Origin: an uncultured Nitrosomonadales bacterium
GTDB lineage: Bacteria; Pseudomonadota; Gammaproteobacteria; Burkholderiales; Gallionellaceae
DNA length: 55,671 nt
Assembly (NCBI GenBank): GCA_903885165.1
Contig: CAISHO010000126.1
Coordinates: forward strand, 1 to 55,671
Direction of reading: 5' to 3'
The notes below the pieces were generated by a model, which worked only from the letters and a program-made list of their open reading frames with translations, did not search any database and was not told the origin of the DNA. Shown piece by piece: positions 27,461 to 36,947 of the stretch (position 1 is the first letter of the stretch; the number at the start of each line of letters is the position of its first letter). The position numbers and the translations under genes are program-made.

Positions 27461-29659
27461 TTAGACCTCCTCCGAAAGATCAACTTGATCTGTGGTCTTG
27501 CGCAAGGCGATTCTTCTGCCCATTTGCATACCACCCGCAGCACCTTCATCTTTGACGATGAGTACACGTGCACCAGTCTTTTTGATACTGACGCGCGTTT
27601 CATGCAACGCCAGTTCGCCGGTTTCTTTGTCAAATATCGCATCCAGAATACCGAATGGATTCACGCCGTAACCCTTGGCGTAACGACCCATCGCTTCGTG
27701 ACCGCGACCCAGTGGTACCGACACCGCATCAGGGTGAATGCCGGGGAACAGATAGGCTTGAGCCTTGATCGAACCGGACTTGGAAGTGACTTCGACCACG
27801 TCGCCATCGACGATACCCAATTCAAGTGCCTTCTTGGGATGAATTTCAACCCATGAATCCCAGACGATCGTAGTCAATGGATCAGGCGACTCCTGCAACC
27901 AGGGTTGGTTGGCATGGCGACCGTCGCGCAGACTGGCCGTCACACCCGGAATAAAGTGCATCGGGAATTTTGCATCAGCCGTTTCAGCCTTGGGTAATTG
28001 CAAACCGGAAGTCGCAGCCTTGTCAGCCAGCGTGGCTGAGGAACTTGAAATCTTCAACACGCCACGAGTCAGCGCTTCATTCCAGAAATTATCGTCATCG
28101 GAACCACCTGCACCCAGCGCACCCTTGTTTTGCAACAGTGAACCACGCAGGTAAGCGTAGTAGTCTTCAAAGTTTTTATATTCGTCAGCGCGACGTTGCT
28201 TGAGCAAAGTCAGCAAGATGTCACCCATGCTGCGGGTATTAGCGTGCAGCTTTTCCATCAGCGGCTGCTGAATATTGAGTTGCATACCATCGGCCAGATA
28301 TTCAGGGACCTGTGTACCCCAGTCTTCCAGCGCGGAATCGAGCGGCAATACCAGATCAGCCTGCATCGCCGTTTCATCCATGTAGTGAGCGAATGCGACC
28401 TTAAAGCCGACCTTGGCCATGTTGTCCTTAAACTTGAACGCGCCCGGTGCGGTAAACACAGGGTTCGCAGCGAAGTTAAACAACACCTTGTATTGGCCTG
28501 CTACCAGACCATCGTTCAGCGACTTGAGTGAGGCTGTGCTGCCGACAATAGGCGCCAATTGCGGGAACGGCACATTGCTTGGCGCTTCGATGGTCTTGCC
28601 GACGTTACCCAACACATGGTTGAGTAAGTTGATCGCCGCTGCGTTTTGCGCGCCGTGCGCATAACCTTCAACTGCACTCCCCGCCAGTATCAGGCTAGGG
28701 CTGCGCAGTTTCAGCAATGCGGCAATTTTATCGATTTGACTCGCGGAAACACCGGTCTCTTTCGTTACATGGGCGTGATCATAAGGCTTGACCAGTTCGG
28801 CGATTTCGCCACTTGTCGTACCCAACGCATTGATGATACCCAATGCCAGAACCCCTTCCGTACCTGGCTTGACAACCAGCCAGCGGTCCGCATTTGCACC
28901 CGTTAAGCTCATCTTGGATTCGACCTGAATCAGCACACCGCGCTGACCATCCATCCCCTTGCGGAACTGCGCATACTGCTGCGAGAAATGCACAGGTGAA
29001 ATCCAGCTACCCAGAAAATCCGCACCAAAAGACAACACGACCTTCGCTTTGTCCAGACGGTAGCGCGGTAGCGCCACGCCATACGATTTCAGATTAGCGG
29101 CACGCACACCCACGGGTGCCAGCGCTTCATACACGAAGTGATTCTTGGTACCGATACTCTCCAGGTAATTGCCCAGCAAGGCTTTGAGATGGCCGCTCAC
29201 ACCACCACTCAGAAAGGCAATTTCCTCTCCCTTCACGCCCGTTAACTTCTCGGCGATCAATGCATAGGCTTTATCCCAGGTGATCGTCTCGCCTTTGTTG
29301 CCATTGCGCAATATCGGTTCGCGCACACGGTCCGGGTTGTAGTGGTGCTGAACACCCGCCTGCCCCAAACCGCACAGCTTGCCTTTATTGATACCGGAAT
29401 CAGGATTACCCTCCAGCTTCAACACACGTCCTTCACGTACACGGCCGTTGATGCTGCAACCGGCATCGCACTGCGCGCAGGTTGAGTTGTAATACACCCC
29501 GATACCGGGAATCATGTAGTCATTTGCTTCGACGTAGGAAACCACGGTTTCCTTACCATCTTCAACTGAAGTGTTACCGCAACCGGAGAGCGCAACTGCG
29601 GCGCCACTCCAACCCAACACTTTCAGAAAATCACGACGATCTATACCACTGTCTATCAT
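27461..29659 (-). CDS. actB1: Alternative complex III molybdopterin-fold subunit ActB1
   Basis: About 732 residues corresponding to the N-terminal, molybdopterin-oxidoreductase-like domain of ActB. The N-terminus has a Tat motif RRDFLKVLG and a lipobox-like ALSGCG. The start I chose (MIDSGIDRRD) has AGAGAGG five bases upstream; the ORF track starts 11 codons earlier without a ribosome site. Unlike the description of characterised ActB, it keeps CAQCDAGC then a Cys 27 residues later (KLCGLG), the motif for an N-terminal [4Fe-4S] cluster. The region expected to hold a Mo ligand reads FGADFLGSW, as in ActB, so no Mo cofactor is expected. Confidence 0.92.
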   Translation of the reverse strand: MIDSGIDRRDFLKVLGWSGAAVALSGCGNTSVEDGKETVVSYVEANDYMIPGIGVYYNSTCAQCDAGCSINGRVREGRVLKLEGNPDSGINKGKLCGLGQAGVQHHYNPDRVREPILRNGNKGETITWDKAYALIAEKLTGVKGEEIAFLSGGVSGHLKALLGNYLESIGTKNHFVYEALAPVGVRAANLKSYGVALPRYRLDKAKVVLSFGADFLGSWISPVHFSQQYAQFRKGMDGQRGVLIQVESKMSLTGANADRWLVVKPGTEGVLALGIINALGTTSGEIAELVKPYDHAHVTKETGVSASQIDKIAALLKLRSPSLILAGSAVEGYAHGAQNAAAINLLNHVLGNVGKTIEAPSNVPFPQLAPIVGSTASLKSLNDGLVAGQYKVLFNFAANPVFTAPGAFKFKDNMAKVGFKVAFAHYMDETAMQADLVLPLDSALEDWGTQVPEYLADGMQLNIQQPLMEKLHANTRSMGDILLTLLKQRRADEYKNFEDYYAYLRGSLLQNKGALGAGGSDDDNFWNEALTRGVLKISSSSATLADKAATSGLQLPKAETADAKFPMHFIPGVTASLRDGRHANQPWLQESPDPLTTIVWDSWVEIHPKKALELGIVDGDVVEVTSKSGSIKAQAYLFPGIHPDAVSVPLGRGHEAMGRYAKGYGVNPFGILDAIFDKETGELALHETRVSIKKTGARVLIVKDEGAAGGMQMGRRIALRKTTDQVDLSEEV

Positions 29660-29698
29660 CACAGCCTCTCTGGTAAATTCTTTAATTTTCATGACAGC

Positions 29699-30409
29699 TT
29701 ACTTATGGCACTGCCAGCAGTCGTTAGGACCTTGAGCCTTAACAACACCTGAAGCGTCCGGTTTTGCCGCCGGCTTCTGGAAGCTGTACCAATATGCCTG
29801 ATCACCCACCGGCGTTCCACCAGCAGCGGTAACCGGATGTGCCTTCTCATGGCAGCTCGCACACCAGCCCATAGACAAGGTCTTTTGGCGACGCGCAACG
29901 GTCATGGATTTCACATCACCGTGACAATAGCCGCACGCTTCCTGAGTCGGACGATTTTGCTGTTCGACAAAGCGCTTGATGTGACGCTCATGGTTAAAAC
30001 GCACGAAATCCGGCAGGTCATGAACTTTCTTCCACGGCACCGGCTTCTTTGCATCCCAGTACTTGAACAATTCGACGATGCGCGGTTTATTGCGCACTGA
30101 CTCGATGTTCTGGTGGCAGCCGATACATTTTTGCAGCGGTGGAATCCCCGCAACGGCACTACGCCTAGCATAGGTATGGCAATACTGACAATCAATTTCC
30201 ATACCGCCCTTGAGAGGGTCGCTATTAGTTGGATCGTTAGGATTGCGCAAACCTGCGTGGCGATTATGTGGAAATTCAATAGGCTGCTGAATTTCCGGAC
30301 CTAAACTATCTTCGGTCGTGAGTGTAGGTTGCGGGTCATTCGCTGCATAACTGCTTACAGCCATAAACAAACCCACTAACAAGATAGGTAAACGTAAGAA
30401 ACGGTACAT
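29699..30409 (-). CDS. actA: Alternative complex III pentahaem cytochrome ActA
   Basis: A 236-residue multihaem cytochrome with five CxxCH motifs: CQYCH, CIGCH, CGYCH, CASCH and CWQCH, the last at the C-terminus. An N-terminal hydrophobic segment (FLRLPILLVGLFMAVSSYA) serves as signal or anchor. Five haems is the number known for ActA. The start is the ATG after GGGGAG; the ORF track extends 17 codons upstream into the leader. It is the first gene of actA-B1-B2-C-D-E-F. Confidence 0.95.
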   Translation of the reverse strand: MYRFLRLPILLVGLFMAVSSYAANDPQPTLTTEDSLGPEIQQPIEFPHNRHAGLRNPNDPTNSDPLKGGMEIDCQYCHTYARRSAVAGIPPLQKCIGCHQNIESVRNKPRIVELFKYWDAKKPVPWKKVHDLPDFVRFNHERHIKRFVEQQNRPTQEACGYCHGDVKSMTVARRQKTLSMGWCASCHEKAHPVTAAGGTPVGDQAYWYSFQKPAAKPDASGVVKAQGPNDCWQCHK

Positions 30410-30441
30410 CGTAAGGACTCCCCCCAGCAGACGAAAGATCA

Positions 30442-30461
30442 CATGCCAAAATTCTGGCATG
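30442..30461. promoter_or_regulatory. Inverted repeat upstream of actA
   Basis: CATGCCA/TGGCATG, seven-base arms with a six-base AT centre, about 33 bases before the actA ATG. No T-run follows. It could be an operator or a leader hairpin of the act operon. The rest of the 309-base actA to ORF 30719 divergent gap is AT-rich, and I could not assign convincing -35/-10 pairs. Confidence 0.4.
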
Positions 30462-30718
30462 AACGAACAGGCAAATCGGAATGTTTTTAAAGCGATGTGT
30501 CGCGACGTTTATTTTTAGTTGCTATTGTTTTTAGTTACTGCAAAACTTCGTGTGACGCGACTACGAACGAATAATGTCTGGTTTAAAAAACAAAGTCAAT
30601 ACAGTTTATTACCTGCGTTTATAATCAAGTCAAAAAGTGCTTATGCCACACGTAATTACATGATTTGCTTATATACTTTACCAACCTAAATTACTGGGTA
30701 TAACAAGGGATTTTGCCA

Positions 30719-31348
30719 ATGAATGAAGAGACTGCTGTACTGAATTTTTTCGCCAAAACAGAGAATTTATCACTGGGCTTATCGGTGGCCGAGCAGATAG
30801 ATGAGATACGAATTACGATGAACTCCGCGTTCTGGCAATCTTTGCGCGTGCAGCTTAATAGCTTGATTAATCAACAGGTGTCCGACTGGAAAGCAGAAGT
30901 CATCGAAGACCGCAATGCTACTGAGGTCTTGGTCGGCGTGCAATGCAAGCTGCAAGCTGCGCAACCGCATTACCTTTTCCCCATGCTTGAACAACAATAT
31001 TTGGGAGGTGTCTGGCGCATCTACTTTGGCCTGATGTGGAGTACAGCACCATCGATGACTCAACTTGCCCTGCCCGCTGTTGCAGAACTCAAACAAACGT
31101 TACTCGATTCAGGTTTCAAAACCAATGAGGCTTTTCTTGCCTGGCAGTGGACCAACTTATATCCGCGACGCCGTGACTTCCTGCTGCGCTACTCGCAGCA
31201 ACCTGAAGCATTGCTCGATGAAGTCGAAGCCCTGCTGGCGCGATTGCTGGTCAATCAACGCGAACTAATCACAGCCGCCAACGCCGCACTGCGCACAGCT
31301 CCGGTCAGCATGACGGTTTCACTGGATCAACTGCACCGACAAAAATAA
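30719..31348 (+). CDS. Protein of unknown function, about 209 residues
   Basis: A soluble protein without signal peptide or membrane segment. It opens MNEETAVLNFFAKTENLSLGLSVAEQIDEIR and is mixed helical, with an aromatic-rich centre (YLFPMLEQQYLGGVWRIYFGLMW) and a long C-terminal helical part. I do not recognise a family. The ATG (rather than the TTG six bases earlier in the track) follows AAGGGA. It is divergent from actA and convergent with the Nif3 gene. It lies inside a locus where relatives have petA, so it may have arrived with or for the act operon. Confidence 0.75.
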   Translation: MNEETAVLNFFAKTENLSLGLSVAEQIDEIRITMNSAFWQSLRVQLNSLINQQVSDWKAEVIEDRNATEVLVGVQCKLQAAQPHYLFPMLEQQYLGGVWRIYFGLMWSTAPSMTQLALPAVAELKQTLLDSGFKTNEAFLAWQWTNLYPRRRDFLLRYSQQPEALLDEVEALLARLLVNQRELITAANAALRTAPVSMTVSLDQLHRQK

Positions 31349-31367
31349 CATATTGATTTTAAAAAAT

Positions 31368-32114
31368 TTATACCGGGTTAGCCTGGTCAAAGAAACGATG
31401 TTCGAGACCAAACTGCTCTGCCAGATGCGCGCCTAAAGCCTGCACCCCCAACCTCTCTGTCGCATGATGCCCCGCCGCAATAAAAGCTACGCCTGTCTCG
31501 TTGGCCAGATGGTAATTCTGCTCGGATATTTCGCCGGTCAAAAACACATCCACACCGCGCGCGATCGCCGCTTCAAAATAGCCCTGCGCGCCACCGCTAC
31601 ACCAAGCGATTTTTCGCATAACACTATCACCGTTGCCTATCACCTGCGGGACACGCTGCAAAGCCTCACCTACCCTAGCGGCAAATTGGCTCAGCGTGAC
31701 CGTTTGTACTAGTTCGCCGAAACAAGCGATATTTTGTTCACTGAACCGCCCCTGCTCGACCAACCCCAGCACTTTGCCCAGTTGCGCATTATTGCCCAGC
31801 GTCACATGAGCATCCAGCGGCAGGTGATACGCCAGCAAGCTCACATCGTGTTTTAGCAGCTGCGCGATGCGTCGTTTTTTGATCCCGACAATGCAGGCAT
31901 CCTCATTGCGCCAGAAATAGCCGTGATGAACGATAATTGCATCCGCGCCCCAGGCGATCGCCTCATCCAGCACCGCCTGCGACGCCGTGACCGCCGTGGC
32001 GATACGCAACACCTCGCTTCGCCCTTCAACCTGAATACCGTTGGGGCTGTAATCCTTGAATTGAGCGGTTTGCAACAAGCTTGCGCTATAATCACGTAGT
32101 TCATTGAGTAACAT
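31368..32114 (-). CDS. Nif3-like dinuclear metal centre protein
   Basis: A 248-residue YbgI/Nif3 family protein. Metal-binding motifs are visible: DAIIVHHGYFWRNE near residue 60, LLAYHLPLDAH, and the C-terminal VAFIAAGHHATERLGVQAL. The biochemical role is unsettled; homologs are toroidal hexamers with a two-metal site. In many betaproteobacteria this gene lies between degS and petABC; here the unknown ORF and the act operon are on its other side. Its 3' end converges on ORF 30719. Confidence 0.93.
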   Translation of the reverse strand: MLLNELRDYSASLLQTAQFKDYSPNGIQVEGRSEVLRIATAVTASQAVLDEAIAWGADAIIVHHGYFWRNEDACIVGIKKRRIAQLLKHDVSLLAYHLPLDAHVTLGNNAQLGKVLGLVEQGRFSEQNIACFGELVQTVTLSQFAARVGEALQRVPQVIGNGDSVMRKIAWCSGGAQGYFEAAIARGVDVFLTGEISEQNYHLANETGVAFIAAGHHATERLGVQALGAHLAEQFGLEHRFFDQANPV

Positions 32115-32152
32115 GAAATTTCCTAATAGATATCGATCAGGCTCATCTTAAC

Positions 32153-33298
32153 ATGCGTAAACACTGGCTGTTATTCACCCAAACCGTCACCATTGCCCTG
32201 GCGCTGCTGTTCATCATCCATACACTTAAACCTGAACTGCTGCCAACCGCCGCCCGCAACGGCGTTGTGACCCTCTATGAAAACACTGCGCCCGCAGGTG
32301 CACTGCCTGCCACGGGACTTAGCATTGCGGCTAAAAAAGCCATGCCGTCCGTGGTCAATATTTTCACTCGCACCACAGTCAAGACACCGGTCAGCCCGTT
32401 TATGGATGATCCTCGTTTTCGTTTTTTCTTCGGCGACCAGAATGACGCTGAACCGCAAAGCAACTCCAGCTTAGGATCCGGCGTCATTGTCAGCCCGGAC
32501 GGTTTCATCCTGACCAATCAGCACGTCGTCGAGGCGGCCGATCAGATCGAAGTTGCTTTAGCCGATGGCCGCAAAGCTCGCGCCCACGTGATCGGCTCCG
32601 ACCCTGAGACCGATCTGGCCGTGATTAAAATCGACCTGCCCGGCAAACTTCCCGCCATAACCTTCGGTCATCCGGAGACAGCCAATGTCGGTGATATGGT
32701 ACTCGCGATTGGCAATCCGTTCGGCGTCGGACAAACCGTCACCATGGGCATCATCAGTGCTCTCAAACGCAACCATCTGGGACTGAATACGTTCGAGAGT
32801 TTCATCCAGACTGATGCGGCCATCAACCCCGGTAACTCCGGCGGCGCACTGGTAGATATCAACGGCAATCTGATCGGTATTAACAGCGCAATTTATTCTC
32901 CGAACGGCGGATCGCTGGGTATCGGTTTTGCGATTCCGGCCTCGACCGCCAAGAAAACCATGGAACAAATCATCCAGAACGGTTCTGTGACGCGCGGCTG
33001 GATAGGCGCGGCAATACAGGAACTCACGCCCGAGCTGATTGAATCCTTCAAAATGGCGGACTCGAACGGCGTATTGATCACCGAAGTAATCCACAACAGC
33101 CCAGCAGAACGCGCGGGCATCAAGACCGGCGACATTCTAATCTCGATAGATAACAACGCGATCAATGACTGGAATTCCATGCTGGAAACGGTCGCCAACC
33201 TGCCACCCGGCAATGTTGTCGCGGTCAAAGTGCTACGCAAAGGGACTGCGATCGTCTCTCAGGTAAAAATAGGCAAGCGCCCGAAATCCAGGGCGTAA
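32153..33298 (+). CDS. degS: DegS/AlgW-like periplasmic serine protease with one PDZ domain
   Basis: A 381-residue S1C protease. One N-terminal transmembrane segment (LFTQTVTIALALLFIIHTL) anchors it in the inner membrane. The triad is visible: His in LTNQHVVEA, Asp in DPETDLAVIKID, Ser in NPGNSGGAL. A single PDZ domain follows (GVLITEVIHNSPAERAGIKTGD). One PDZ plus an anchor is the DegS type, which starts the sigma-E stress response in other bacteria; no rseA lies here. It is divergent from nif3, with a 38-base gap. Confidence 0.93.
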   Translation: MRKHWLLFTQTVTIALALLFIIHTLKPELLPTAARNGVVTLYENTAPAGALPATGLSIAAKKAMPSVVNIFTRTTVKTPVSPFMDDPRFRFFFGDQNDAEPQSNSSLGSGVIVSPDGFILTNQHVVEAADQIEVALADGRKARAHVIGSDPETDLAVIKIDLPGKLPAITFGHPETANVGDMVLAIGNPFGVGQTVTMGIISALKRNHLGLNTFESFIQTDAAINPGNSGGALVDINGNLIGINSAIYSPNGGSLGIGFAIPASTAKKTMEQIIQNGSVTRGWIGAAIQELTPELIESFKMADSNGVLITEVIHNSPAERAGIKTGDILISIDNNAINDWNSMLETVANLPPGNVVAVKVLRKGTAIVSQVKIGKRPKSRA

Positions 33299-33421
33299 GG
33301 CAAAAGCACCCGGGTACATTGACATCCTTACCTCACCAAAACAGCGAACTCACTTTGACACGCAACGATTTGTTTAATTGTTAGTAATTTATAAAACCTA
33401 CGGGTAAAAGATTTTACAAAG

Positions 33422-36400
33422 TTAACGTATTACAGACGAAGCACCTTGTTTTAATAACGCCTCAAATTGCTCGATGGGAACGGGCTTGCTGAAGAAATAT
33501 CCTTGGTAATGATTACAACCCAGTAAACGCAAGAGTTGTCTTTGCTCATCCGTCTCCACTCCTTCGGCAATAATGTCCATATTCATGCCTTTCGCCATGG
33601 CAATGATGGTACGTACAATCGAGTTGCCTTCAGGATCTGCTGAAAGATTACGCACGAAAGACTGGTCGATCTTGAGCTGGTTGAGGGGCATCTGCTGAAT
33701 ATATTGCAAGGATGAATAACCTGTACCGAAGTCGTCCAATGAAAACTGAATACCCGTTTCTTTCAGCACATTCATGCATGCAATGATGCTGCCGATATTA
33801 TCGACCAGCATGCTTTCGGTCAGCTCCAGCTTGAGCCTGGCAGGATTGATGGCATGGCGCTGTACGGTCGCCTGAACTTGTGCCACGAAATCAATCTGGT
33901 TGAACTGTCTGGCACTCACGTTTACTGCCAGCACAAGGTCACAGGTGGATAGGTGTTGTTCCCATACCTTAATTTTCGCACAAGCCGTATCAAGCACCCA
34001 AAGACCGATGGGCAAAATCAACCCGGTCTCTTCTGCCAGCGGTATGAATTGCAAAGGCGACACCAATCCCCGTTCCGGATGTATCCAGCGTATCAGTGCC
34101 TCGGCACCGAGGGGATGCTGCGTATCATCCACCTGTATCTGGTAATACAAATGAAATTGATCGCCCTCCAGCGCTTTGCGTAATTCGCCTTCCAGACTTG
34201 CTCGAGCAACAATGGCTAACTGCATCTCAGCATCAAAAAAGCGTAAGGTATTGCGTCCTGCCTTTTTGGCTTGATACATAGCGATGTCGGCTTGCTTCAT
34301 GAGCTCCTCTGCCGCTTCCGGTTGTTTGCCGAACAGGGTGATACCGATGCTGGAAGTGCTATGGTATTCCTGTGCGCCTAACAGATAAGGCTGACTGAGC
34401 GCATATAGAATTTTTTCACCTACCGCTTTCGTGTGCTCCGCCGCTTCGAGTACCTGTTCGCCCAGTATTTTCAGCATCACCACAAACTCGTCACCGCCTA
34501 TCCGGCACACGGTATCGCCTTCACGTACACAGCTCTCAAGGCGAAGTGCGACTTGTTTTAACAACAGGTCGCCCATATCATGACCGAGTGTGTCGTTGAG
34601 TGTCTTAAAATTATCCAAGTCTATGAACAGTAACGCACTTTCCCGGCCACTACGCGCGCTGACAACCAACACCTGCTGAAGCCGTTCAAGCAGAAGCCGC
34701 CGGTTAGGCAAGCCGGTGAGCAAGTCGTAGAACGCCTTATGATAAATATCTACTTCAGCAGCCTTGCGTTCTGTAATGTCAATGTGTGACCCGACATAGT
34801 GCGTGATTACCCCATCACGGGTTTTAACGGCAGTGATGCTGAGCCATTTTGGATAGATCTCGCCACTTTTTCGTTTATCCCAGATTTCCCCTTGCCACTT
34901 TCCTGTGCGGATCAGCGTTTCCCACATTTCGCGATAGAAGTCCGCGTTATGGCGCCCCGAGCTGAACATGCGGGGCGTTTTCCCCACGACCTCTTCAGCT
35001 GTGTAACCGGTATTTTCGGTAAATGCCTGATTGACCCGCAGGATCACATTATTCGCATCCGTGATTATAAAACTTTCTTGCGAATCGAAAGTGGAGGCAG
35101 CGATGCGAAGATCTGCTTCATCTTGCTTACGTATAGTAATATCCAAAAAGGTAACAACAACATTCAACGGAATAGTATCTCCCGGCTCGAATATAGGCAC
35201 CGCATTAAGTAATACCCAGCATAAACTTTCGTCCGGCTTGTAAATTCCCATAATGACATTCAGCTGCGGAATTCCAGTGCGAAATACCACCTGACTGGGT
35301 CGTGTATCCACTAAAAATGGAGTGCCATCTTCATGAATAGTTAGCCAGTCAATCGTTTTTCGCCCCCGTAGCTGTTCAGTTGTCAACCCGAGGATGCGTT
35401 CTGCTGCGTGGTTCCACATTTTGATTGTGCCATCTCGCCGATGTGTGACAACGGCCTCCGACAATACCGACACCACTGCGTGAAAATGATCATCTTTCGC
35501 TTTGAGCAATTCATTCGCTTGTTCGCGCCGGACGTCTTCAATCGCTTTTCGAGTTGTGCTATCTCGGAATACAAAGACAAACAACAACACTCCCTGCACC
35601 CGCATTCCCGACGAGGAAACTTCCAGCGGAAAATTATCAGCGCGCTTTCTTTTCCCCGTAATTTCAATCGGACTACCAACAAAGGAGCGGTCAATTGACA
35701 TTCGGTCGATCTCATTGGCACCGCTTTTGAATATTTCGTCGCTTGCGGGGTCGATGACTAAATCCAGAAGCGACTTATCAACGGCTTCATTTTGTGAATA
35801 GCCAAACATCCTTGCCGCAGCGGAGTTCCATTGGATAATTTTAAAATTTTTATCCGTGGTAACAATAGGCTCGGTCACGGTTTCAACGAGCAAGTCATAG
35901 CTCATTTGTGCTTGCCGGAACAGCTCAGTCATCTCAACTCGGAATGGCATGCCATATTTTCTGGCATAACAGGAAGTCGCCAAAATAGCAGCCATGGCAT
36001 AAATTCCTGCGACATAGTGCCCCACCCTGTTCAGCCACCCCATCGAACTCCCAACGGACGGTTGAATAAGCGCTGCAACCAAGCCCAGGGAGATCATGAA
36101 CAAGGACATCGCATACCAATAATAAAATGGCCTTTGTTCTCTGTTGAAAATCTTTAACAAAAACAAGGCTGAGAGAAAAAATAGAACTGATGAGCACCCT
36201 AAGACTAATTGTCGCAATAATGTTGGGCCAACGCCTTGAACAAAAAATAGCGGCGTGGCACCCCGGATGGCTGCCAACGTGACACCAAGCAGGACAATAA
36301 AAATGCCTGAGACCAGCCAAATCAGGTTGGTTTTTTTTCGCGCTGATCTCGATTCAGGTGTCTCATTCCTCAAGAACAACACGATGCCGACGGCATGAAA

Positions 36401-36772
36401 AACGGCGCTCAGCAGCACACTAAGGTTATAAATTGTGACGTTTACATTGGCACCCTGAGGACCACCGATCAACCATCCTGCCAAAACAGCCCCAACACCA
36501 AAGGTCATTAAACCGCACCCCATCAACAGGATACTGCTCAGCCCGCCCAGAAAATACAATCTCATGGCAATAATCGAGACGAAAATAGGCAGTGCGCCGG
36601 CAAAAATCGTATTCAAAATAGGGAGCAGAAGTGTCGGCTCAAAGGTTTCTGTAGATGCTTCAAGAAACAAAACGAGCATCGTTCCGAGATACGCAAAGGT
36701 TAATACGATTGCGCCAACCATCTGCCTTGAAAGGAAGTGGGTGGGTGCCGCAAGCGGCAGTGTGTTTGACAT
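33422..36772 (-). CDS. Membrane-bound PAS-GGDEF-EAL cyclic-di-GMP protein
   Basis: An 1116-residue protein. The first ~270 residues hold about eight hydrophobic helices. Three PAS-type regions follow (roughly 290-415, 425-545 and 550-665, the last with NQAFTENTGYTAEEVVGKTP), then a GGDEF domain with an intact RIGGDEF motif near residue 760, and an EAL domain with GAEALIRW, ELTESMLVDN and DDFGTGYSSL. Both catalytic motifs look intact, so it could make or degrade c-di-GMP according to a membrane or PAS signal. A single gene, inserted between degS and the mscS-tat block. Confidence 0.95.
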   Translation of the reverse strand: MSNTLPLAAPTHFLSRQMVGAIVLTFAYLGTMLVLFLEASTETFEPTLLLPILNTIFAGALPIFVSIIAMRLYFLGGLSSILLMGCGLMTFGVGAVLAGWLIGGPQGANVNVTIYNLSVLLSAVFHAVGIVLFLRNETPESRSARKKTNLIWLVSGIFIVLLGVTLAAIRGATPLFFVQGVGPTLLRQLVLGCSSVLFFLSALFLLKIFNREQRPFYYWYAMSLFMISLGLVAALIQPSVGSSMGWLNRVGHYVAGIYAMAAILATSCYARKYGMPFRVEMTELFRQAQMSYDLLVETVTEPIVTTDKNFKIIQWNSAAARMFGYSQNEAVDKSLLDLVIDPASDEIFKSGANEIDRMSIDRSFVGSPIEITGKRKRADNFPLEVSSSGMRVQGVLLFVFVFRDSTTRKAIEDVRREQANELLKAKDDHFHAVVSVLSEAVVTHRRDGTIKMWNHAAERILGLTTEQLRGRKTIDWLTIHEDGTPFLVDTRPSQVVFRTGIPQLNVIMGIYKPDESLCWVLLNAVPIFEPGDTIPLNVVVTFLDITIRKQDEADLRIAASTFDSQESFIITDANNVILRVNQAFTENTGYTAEEVVGKTPRMFSSGRHNADFYREMWETLIRTGKWQGEIWDKRKSGEIYPKWLSITAVKTRDGVITHYVGSHIDITERKAAEVDIYHKAFYDLLTGLPNRRLLLERLQQVLVVSARSGRESALLFIDLDNFKTLNDTLGHDMGDLLLKQVALRLESCVREGDTVCRIGGDEFVVMLKILGEQVLEAAEHTKAVGEKILYALSQPYLLGAQEYHSTSSIGITLFGKQPEAAEELMKQADIAMYQAKKAGRNTLRFFDAEMQLAIVARASLEGELRKALEGDQFHLYYQIQVDDTQHPLGAEALIRWIHPERGLVSPLQFIPLAEETGLILPIGLWVLDTACAKIKVWEQHLSTCDLVLAVNVSARQFNQIDFVAQVQATVQRHAINPARLKLELTESMLVDNIGSIIACMNVLKETGIQFSLDDFGTGYSSLQYIQQMPLNQLKIDQSFVRNLSADPEGNSIVRTIIAMAKGMNMDIIAEGVETDEQRQLLRLLGCNHYQGYFFSKPVPIEQFEALLKQGASSVIR

Positions 36773-36947
36773 TTTTATGTGTTACCCATCTGTTGATAAA
36801 TCTGAAATCAACACTGGTTCCAGCACGGATCGTAGCGAGTGCAGTGTGCGCGCTTTTTAGGAATGGCGTACAACTATTATGGGATTAACCGACGTTAGTT
36901 CAATTCGCAGCCGGACGTTAGGATTGTTTTATAAAATATAGCCACAC

